The notes beneath the pieces were generated by a model. That model did not search any database. It was not told the origin of the DNA and was given only the letters and a program-made list of their open reading frames with translations. Of a stretch of 64,000 nucleotides of DNA, positions 59,354 through 64,000 are shown in pieces (position 1 is the first letter of the stretch; the number at the start of each line of letters is the position of its first letter). Source of the stretch: Micromonospora fulviviridis (GTDB lineage Bacteria > Actinomycetota > Actinomycetes > Mycobacteriales > Micromonosporaceae); contig NZ_BMRA01000007.1 of NCBI RefSeq assembly GCF_014648395.1, positions 269,195 through 333,194 on the forward strand. Reading direction: 5' to 3'. The translations under genes were made by a program, and so were the position numbers.

Positions 59354-60535
59354 TTGTCCGCGCACCCCTCCCGGCGGGAGTCCCTGCCGCCGTCCACCCC
59401 GGCCACCGTCTCCGTCTTCGCCTCCGTCGGCAGCTGGATCGAGTCCGCCGCCCTCGACCAGTGCCGCCAGGTCGCCGCCCTCACCGGCATGGTCCACGTC
59501 GCCGGCATGCCCGACCTGCACCCCGGCAAGGGCGCGCCGATCGGCGCCGCCATGACGTCGACCGTGCTCTACCCGTTCCTGGTCGGCTCCGACATCGGCT
59601 GCGGCATCGCCGTGTTCCCCATCGCGCTGCGGCGCGCCGTACCCGAGCGGCTCGCCGCCCGGTTCCCGGACCTGGACCGGGCCTTGGACCCGGAGCGGAA
59701 CGCGGACGACCCGGCCTGGGCCGTCGTGGCCGGCGACATCCCGGCCGGCCACCTCGACGGCCTCGGGACGGTCGGCCGAGGCAATCACTTCGTCGAGCTG
59801 GCCCGGATTGGGACCGTCCTCGCGCCGGAGCACGCGAGCCGGCTCGGGCTCGACGCCGGCGACCTGGTCCTCGTCGTGCACAGCGGATCCCGCGGGCTGG
59901 GCGAGCGGATCCTGCGGGCGCACACCGAGGCGCACGGTGCCGGGCCCGCCCCCGACCCGGCCGCCTACCTGGCCCGGCACGACGAGGCCGTGCGGTGGGG
60001 TTCGCTCAACCGGCGACTGCTGGCCGCCCGGGTCGCGCACGCCCTGGGGGCGGAGCCCACCGCGCCGGTCGTCGACCAGTGCCACAACCTGGTCGAAATC
60101 CGCGACGGCCACTACCTGCACCGCAAGGGCGCGGCCCCCGGCGACGGCCGGGACGTGCTCGTCGCCGGCACCCGGGGTACCCCCTCCTACCTGGTGGCGG
60201 CGCACGCCGGGGCGGCGGCCAACCACTCGGTGGCGCACGGCGCGGGCCGCAAGATGTCCCGCGCCGACGCGCTGCGCCGCGGCCGGGCCAAGCACACCGT
60301 CGAGGAGCTGCGCCGCACCCCGCTGGGGTCGGTCGTGGTGTGCGGCGAACGCCAGTTGCTCTTCGAGGAGACGCCCACCGCCTACAAGCGCATCGAGCAG
60401 GTGATCGGCGACCTCGTCGCGCACGACCTGGCCACCCCGGTGGCCACCACCGTCCCGCTGGTCACCTACAAGACGCCCGACCTCGGCCCCCGGGCGGAGC
60501 GCCGGGACAACCGCCGCGGGCGGGGCCGACCGTGA
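59354..60535 (+). CDS. RtcB-type RNA ligase of the PrfH-linked subfamily
   Basis: A 393-aa RtcB 3'-phosphate RNA ligase. Metal site LVGSDIGCGIAVF (Asp80, Cys83), VGRGNHFVEL, VHSGSRGLG, CHNLVEI and the guanylylated-His motif AHGAGRKMSR are all present, so it should be active with GTP and Mn2+. The N-terminus VFASVGSWIESAALDQ is characteristic of RtcB2-type enzymes found beside prfH. The start is uncertain: TTG at 59354 gives the family length, and no in-frame ATG or GTG precedes the conserved part. Its stop overlaps the prfH start by 4 nt (GTGA), a fixed partnership in known operons. Confidence 0.9.
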   Translation: MSAHPSRRESLPPSTPATVSVFASVGSWIESAALDQCRQVAALTGMVHVAGMPDLHPGKGAPIGAAMTSTVLYPFLVGSDIGCGIAVFPIALRRAVPERLAARFPDLDRALDPERNADDPAWAVVAGDIPAGHLDGLGTVGRGNHFVELARIGTVLAPEHASRLGLDAGDLVLVVHSGSRGLGERILRAHTEAHGAGPAPDPAAYLARHDEAVRWGSLNRRLLAARVAHALGAEPTAPVVDQCHNLVEIRDGHYLHRKGAAPGDGRDVLVAGTRGTPSYLVAAHAGAAANHSVAHGAGRKMSRADALRRGRAKHTVEELRRTPLGSVVVCGERQLLFEETPTAYKRIEQVIGDLVAHDLATPVATTVPLVTYKTPDLGPRAERRDNRRGRGRP

Positions 60536-61227
60536 GCGTCCACCTGCTCGTCTCCGCCGGACGGGGCCCTCGCGAGTGCGCCTGGGCGCTGGCCATGCTG
60601 CTGCCCCGCCTGGAGGCCGACGCCGCCGGGCGGGGGCTGACCACCTGCCGGGTCGAGACCGTGCCCGGTGACCGCCCCGGCACCTACCGGTCGGTGCTGG
60701 TCCGGATCTCCGGCGCCGGCGCCGCGGCGTTCGCCGCCGGCTGGACCGGCACCCTGTGCTGGCAGGCGCGCAGCCCGTACCGGTCCGGCAGCGGGCGCAG
60801 GAACTGGTACGTGACCGCCCGACCGTGCCAGGTCGACGCTCCGACCTCGACGTTCGCCGAGACGGACGTCCAGGTGGTGGCCGTGCGCACCGGCGGCCCG
60901 GGCGGTCAGCACCGGAACAAGGCCAGCACTGCGGTCCGGGCCGTTCACCGCCCCTCGGGCACCGTGGTCGTGGTCGACACCGAGCGGCAGTTCAGCCTGA
61001 ACCGCCGGATCGCCGTCGAGCTGCTGCGCCGGCGGATCGAGCAGGCCGACGAGGCGGCCCGGCGCGCCCTCACCACCGACCGGTGGCGGGTCCACGACGA
61101 GTTGGTCCGCGGCGACCCCGTCCGGGTCGAACGCCCGACGGGGCCGGACGCGGCGGCGCCCCGGCGACGAGGACGCGCGCCCCAGGCGGCGCGCGCCCGG
61201 TCCGGGACCGGGCCTTCCGGGGCGTGA
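60532..61227 (+). CDS. prfH: Peptide chain release factor H-like protein
   Basis: A 231-aa class-1 release factor homologue. It keeps the peptidyl-hydrolysis motif GGPGGQHRNK (GGQ at 124-126) but lacks the stop-codon-reading tip loops and the N-terminal domain of RF1 and RF2, as in PrfH. The C-terminus has a basic, Ala/Arg-rich extension typical of GGQ proteins. PrfH is reported to release peptides from ribosomes whose 16S rRNA was cut in the decoding centre, so that the partner RtcB can religate the rRNA (established for enterobacterial pairs; inferred here). GTG start overlaps the RtcB stop by 4 nt. Confidence 0.9.
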   Translation: MSVHLLVSAGRGPRECAWALAMLLPRLEADAAGRGLTTCRVETVPGDRPGTYRSVLVRISGAGAAAFAAGWTGTLCWQARSPYRSGSGRRNWYVTARPCQVDAPTSTFAETDVQVVAVRTGGPGGQHRNKASTAVRAVHRPSGTVVVVDTERQFSLNRRIAVELLRRRIEQADEAARRALTTDRWRVHDELVRGDPVRVERPTGPDAAAPRRRGRAPQAARARSGTGPSGA

Positions 61228-61301
61228 CCCGCGCCGCGGGTGGTTTCGGCAGGAGCGTCCCCGGGTGGCGCGTAGGAGCGGGTCCTTCGGCGGCGGCGGA
61301 C

Positions 61302-61326
61302 GTTCGCCGGGCCGTGGCCCGGGTAA
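61302..61326 (+). promoter_or_regulatory. Possible SigB-like promoter of the DNA ligase
   Basis: GTTC at 61302-61305, a 15-nt spacer and GGGTAA at 61321-61326 resemble the stress-sigma pattern seen before the catalase. It ends 81 nt before the ligase start. Confidence 0.4.
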
Positions 61327-61407
61327 CCGCGCCGGAGCCGACCAGGGGCCTCGTGCAGGTCCCGCGCCCGGGGTTGACCGCCGGGCGATCCGCGCCACGG
61401 AGACCCC

Positions 61408-62463
61408 ATGCTGCGTCCACCGCTCACCCCGATGCTCGCCGCGCCGGTGGCGGAGCTGCCCACCGGCCCGCACCTGGCGTACGAGCCGAAGTGGGACGGC
61501 TGGCGGACCCTGGCGTTCCGCGACGCGGCCGGGGTGCGCCTGCAGTCCCGGGCCGGCCGGGATCTCACCAGCTACTTCCCCGACGTCGCCGGGACGCTGC
61601 GGTCCCTGCCCGCCGGCACGGTGCTCGACGGCGAGCTGATCGTGTGGACGGAGGGCCGCACCGACTTCGCGCTGCTCCAGCGCCGGGTGACCGCCGGGCG
61701 TGGGCTGGCCGCGCTGGCGGACCGCCACCCCGCGCACTTCGTCGCCTTCGACCTGCTCAGCGGCCCGGGCGGGGAGCCGCTGCTCGACCTCCCGCTGGCC
61801 GAGCGGCGGAACCGGCTGGCGCGGCTGCTCGACGACGCGCCCCCGGGGCTCGTCCTCTGTCCGCAGACCGGGGACCTCGCGGAGGCCCGGGAGTGGCTCC
61901 GGACGTGGACCGATGCCGGCGTCGAGGGGATCGTCGTCAAGCGGCGCGACGGCCGGTACGAGCCGGGGCGGCGGGCCTGGCAGAAGGTTCGCGCCCACCG
62001 CACCGTGGAGACCGTCGTCGGCGGGTTCACCGGCCCGGTGACCGACCCGGACACACTCCTCGTCGGCCGGTGCGACGACCGGGGTCGCCTGCGCTACCTG
62101 GGGCGGACCCACCCGCTGCACCGGCGGCAGCGCCGCGAACTCGCCGGGCTGCTCCGGCCGGCGGCCGGGCAGGGTCACCCCTGGCCCGAACCGCTGCCCG
62201 GCGGGTGGACCGGCCAGCTGAACCCCGCGCCGCCGCTGCCGTACACGCCGGTGCACCACGACCTCGTCGTCGAGGTGGAGGCCGACACGGCGTACGAGCA
62301 CGGGCGCTGGCGGCACCACGTCCGGCACCTGCGGCCCCGGCTCGACCTGGCCGCCGGCGACCTGCCCGTGCTGACCGACGGCCCGGAGGCGCTGGGCGGT
62401 CAATCGGGCACCGACGGGACGGGCGGCGCACGGGCGGACCGGCCGGACAAAAGCACCGGGTGA
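61408..62463 (+). CDS. ATP-dependent DNA ligase (LigC/LigD-like core)
   Basis: A 351-aa ATP-dependent ligase made of nucleotidyltransferase and OB domains. The adenylated lysine is Lys28 in EPKWDGWR (motif I); motif III FVAFDLL, motif IV EGIVVKRRDGRY and motif V AWQKVR follow, and a short C-terminal OB-fold ends with a disordered Gly/Asp/Arg tail. It lacks nuclease and polymerase domains, so it resembles stand-alone LigC-type enzymes used in end joining or stress repair. ATG with GGAG upstream. A SigB-like promoter may drive it. Confidence 0.88.
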   Translation: MLRPPLTPMLAAPVAELPTGPHLAYEPKWDGWRTLAFRDAAGVRLQSRAGRDLTSYFPDVAGTLRSLPAGTVLDGELIVWTEGRTDFALLQRRVTAGRGLAALADRHPAHFVAFDLLSGPGGEPLLDLPLAERRNRLARLLDDAPPGLVLCPQTGDLAEAREWLRTWTDAGVEGIVVKRRDGRYEPGRRAWQKVRAHRTVETVVGGFTGPVTDPDTLLVGRCDDRGRLRYLGRTHPLHRRQRRELAGLLRPAAGQGHPWPEPLPGGWTGQLNPAPPLPYTPVHHDLVVEVEADTAYEHGRWRHHVRHLRPRLDLAAGDLPVLTDGPEALGGQSGTDGTGGARADRPDKSTG

Positions 62464-62524
62464 GCGACCGGCCGCGGGGCGGGTCCAGCGTCATCCCGGG
62501 CGACGGAGGCCGGGGGTCGACGCC

Positions 62525-62549
62525 GTTTGCTCTGGGCCGGCCCGGGAAG
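62525..62549 (+). promoter_or_regulatory. Possible SigB-like promoter
   Basis: GTTT at 62525-62528, a 15-nt spacer and GGGAAG at 62544-62549 share the spacing of the catalase promoter, with a weaker -10. It ends 56 nt before the small SAP-like gene. Confidence 0.35.
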
Positions 62550-62605
62550 GCGACGTCGGAGTGGCGCGCGGAGCCGCCCGCGCCAGTCCACGGAGGGAGC
62601 TCGAC

Positions 62606-62764
62606 ATGGGTGACCGCGATCGGTTGCACGAGCTGCGGCAGCAGGCCCACAGCGCGGGCATCGAGGGGAACTCCAAGATGACCGAGGAGCAGTTGCGCGA
62701 CGCGCTGCGGCGGGTCGGCAAGGGCGAACAGCCCCAGATGGCCAAGCAGCACGCCAAGCGGTAA
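62606..62764 (+). CDS. Small SAP/Rho-N-like helical protein
   Basis: A 52-aa protein (DRLHELRQQAHSAGIEGNSKMTEEQLRDALRRVGKGEQ...) with the helix-turn-helix-like pattern of Rho N-terminal or SAP domains that bind nucleic acid. ATG behind CGGAGGGAG. Very short, but codon bias, ribosome site and conserved pattern support it. It follows the DNA ligase by 142 nt; both may respond to stress. Confidence 0.72.
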   Translation: MGDRDRLHELRQQAHSAGIEGNSKMTEEQLRDALRRVGKGEQPQMAKQHAKR

Positions 62765-62872
62765 CCGGATGGCTCGGGCGTCGGCACCCACCGGTGCCGG
62801 CGCCCGCCGTCAGCCCAGGGTGACCCGGACACTCCCCTCCGTAATATGAACAGGTGGTTAACGGCTTGGCTC

Positions 62873-62902
62873 TTGACGGCCGGTTGATGCACGCCATTGA
62901 AT
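62873..62902 (+). promoter_or_regulatory. Candidate promoter for the GGDEF gene
   Basis: TTGACG at 62873-62878 and TTGAAT at 62897-62902, 18 nt apart, form a weak sigma-70-like promoter in an unusually A/T-rich patch, about 115 nt before the GGDEF gene. Confidence 0.35.
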
Positions 62903-63018
62903 TTCGACGTGGTGAGCTGCCTCATCCGAGTGGCGTCCACATCGGCGGTCGGCGCGGGCGCGCCGGCTGAGCGACGCCGCGCCCGCACCGCCGCGCGCGG
63001 CCGAGGACCGGGGGCACG

Positions 63019-64000
63019 GTGGACGGCGGGATGAGGGAGCGCCGCCGCCGCACCCTGATCAGCGCGGCCCTGCACGCCGTCTCCCACGCGGTCGCCGTCG
63101 TCTACTGCCTCATGACGCTCACCGGGCCGAACCGGGCACTGATGCTCACGGCGTACGGCTGCGGCCTGGCCGCCGGCGTCGTGGGTTCCTGGGCCGCGAC
63201 CCGGGTCACCACGAAGGCGTCCGGCTACCAGGTCTCGTTCACCCTGCTGATGATCACGCTGGTGGTCGCGGCGCTCGGCGCCCACTGGGACGGCGGCGTC
63301 ACCTCACCGGCGGCGCTCGGATTCGTGACCACGGCCGTGTTCGTGGCCGGCTACACCCCCCACCTGCGGCTGATGGTGGGGCTCGAGGTGCTCACCGTCG
63401 GGTCGTACGTCGTCGTCGCCGTCGCCGGTCCGCCGGCCCCCGCCGGTCACGTGTTCGTCTACCTGGCCGGCATGCTGGTCCTGGTCTCGGTCTGCTCCAC
63501 GCAGACGCGGACCCTCGCCCGGCAGCGGTCCCAGTTGCGCGCCCTGGCGTCCCTGGACCCGCTCACCGGCGCGCTCAACCGGCGTGGCCTGGCCGAGCTG
63601 GCGACGTTCCTGTTCCACACCGGCTGCCGCCCCGGCCCGTCCCTGCTCTGCCTCGACCTGGACGACTTCAAGCTGGTCAACGACCGCCTCGGGCACGCGG
63701 CCGGCGACGACCTGCTCCGCCGGGTGGTGGCGACGACCCGGAACGTGCTGCGGGCCGAGGACGCCGTGGCCCGGATCGGCGGCGACGAGTTCGTGGTGGT
63801 GCTCGGCGACGCCGACCGGGACTCGGCGCGGGCCGCGGCGGCCCGGATCGAGGCGGCGGTCCGGGGGCTGGCCGGCGTCAGCGTCGGCTCGGCCACCGCC
63901 CCGTACGACGGCGACAGCCTCGACAAGCTGCTGCACGTCGCCGACCAGCGGCTCTACCTCGTGAAGCAGCGGCGCCGCCGGGCCGCCGGGCCGCTGCTCG
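63019..64000 (+). CDS. Membrane GGDEF diguanylate cyclase (5' part)
   Basis: The gene is open at the window end; 327 codons are seen. The first 160 residues hold about five to six membrane helices (LHAVSHAVAVVYCLMTLTG, ALMLTAYGCGLAAGVVGSWAA, VSFTLLMITLVVAALGAHW, GFVTTAVFVAGYTPHL and others) without a cofactor motif, followed by a GGDEF domain: DPLTGALNRRG, CLDLDDFKLVNDRLGHAAGDD and ARIGGDEFVVVLG (GGDEF at 254-258, intact, so cyclic-di-GMP synthesis is likely). GTG at 63019 with a G-run upstream; ATG at 63031 is an alternative. Whether an EAL domain follows cannot be seen. Confidence 0.87.
   Translation, partial: MDGGMRERRRRTLISAALHAVSHAVAVVYCLMTLTGPNRALMLTAYGCGLAAGVVGSWAATRVTTKASGYQVSFTLLMITLVVAALGAHWDGGVTSPAALGFVTTAVFVAGYTPHLRLMVGLEVLTVGSYVVVAVAGPPAPAGHVFVYLAGMLVLVSVCSTQTRTLARQRSQLRALASLDPLTGALNRRGLAELATFLFHTGCRPGPSLLCLDLDDFKLVNDRLGHAAGDDLLRRVVATTRNVLRAEDAVARIGGDEFVVVLGDADRDSARAAAARIEAAVRGLAGVSVGSATAPYDGDSLDKLLHVADQRLYLVKQRRRRAAGPLL

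Noticed and set aside
62491..63285. Minus-strand 264-aa reading frame across the small SAP-like gene and the GGDEF start.
   Set aside because: Arg/Gly/Pro-rich shadow translation with no start signal; it overlaps two supported genes on the plus strand.
1..64000. tRNA, rRNA, CRISPR, insertion sequence, prophage or riboswitch.
   Set aside because: No cloverleaf, spaced direct repeats, transposase, integrase or known aptamer signature was recognised by eye; a covariance-model scan would be needed to exclude small RNAs.

Overview
The window is very GC-rich, densely coding actinobacterial DNA. Many genes start with GTG, stop and start codons often overlap by 4 nt, and every real gene is shadowed by long spurious antisense ORFs. 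The gene types fit a mycelial actinomycete, most probably Micromonosporaceae (inference): a SARP/AfsR-type regulator, MEDS-domain partner-switch proteins, an Sfp-type phosphopantetheinyl transferase behind a metallophosphoesterase, a DivIVA-like coiled-coil protein, snapalysin, and chitinase with a ricin-type lectin domain. I saw no rRNA, tRNA, CRISPR array, insertion sequence, integrase or phage gene.\n\nLayout. 1-4.7 kb: topoisomerase IV/gyrase-type subunits (parE then parC, minus strand). 4.8-9.4 kb: a methyltransferase, a secreted SGNH hydrolase, and a nitric-oxide module in which an NsrR-type Fe-S repressor and a coupled methyltransferase face flavohemoglobin across an 11-1-11 NsrR-like operator. 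9.4-9.9 kb: a gene-free stretch with a 24-bp near-perfect palindrome. 9.9-11.1 kb: a YwiC-like membrane protein and a cupin. 11.3-22.6 kb: a tightly coupled run of ten genes (NodU-type carbamoyltransferase, GT2, GmhB phosphatase fused to a GT9 glycosyltransferase, two further glycosyltransferases, GmhA, HldE, SDR, a second GT9, alpha/beta hydrolase). It contains a full set of enzymes from sedoheptulose-7-phosphate to ADP-heptose plus heptosyltransferase-type enzymes, so it probably makes a heptose-containing, possibly carbamoylated glycan or glycoside.\n\n22.7-34.0 kb: mixed housekeeping and hypothetical genes (DUF72, two DinB-like proteins, an orphan anti-sigma-like membrane protein, a Pr6Pr-type membrane protein, a glycogen-debranching-type enzyme with an SCP2 partner, a GH88/105 hydrolase, a 2'-5' RNA ligase-like protein, GNAT, a TIM-barrel glycosidase-like protein). 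34.1-37.5 kb: a coupled MEDS-STAS / MEDS-HATPase pair and a DivIVA-like coiled coil. 37.6-42 kb: a SARP-ATPase regulator divergent from a haloacetate-dehalogenase/epoxide-hydrolase-like enzyme. 42-48.3 kb: a secreted SH3-like protein, proline iminopeptidase, nucleotidyltransferase, metallophosphoesterase-PPTase pair, and a 753-aa catalase behind a SigB-like promoter. 48.3-49.2 kb: a broken FnIII/discoidin gene. 49.2-56 kb: chitinase with a near-consensus sigma-70 promoter, DUF2804, a P-loop ATPase of the Sll1717 type, snapalysin behind an AT-rich repeat ladder, and a membrane protein behind a 21-bp palindrome. 56-59 kb: secreted cyclophilin, STAS protein and SpoIIE-type phosphatase. 59.3-61.2 kb: an RtcB-type RNA ligase overlapping a PrfH-type release factor, the pair associated with repair of cleaved ribosomes. 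61.4-64 kb: an ATP-dependent DNA ligase, a 52-aa SAP/Rho-N-like protein and the start of a membrane GGDEF protein that runs off the window.\n\nThe two most interesting systems are the heptose glycan cluster and the RtcB-PrfH pair. A recurring regulatory theme is leaderless transcription: seven genes have a TAnnnT-like -10 element only 6-7 nt before the start codon.
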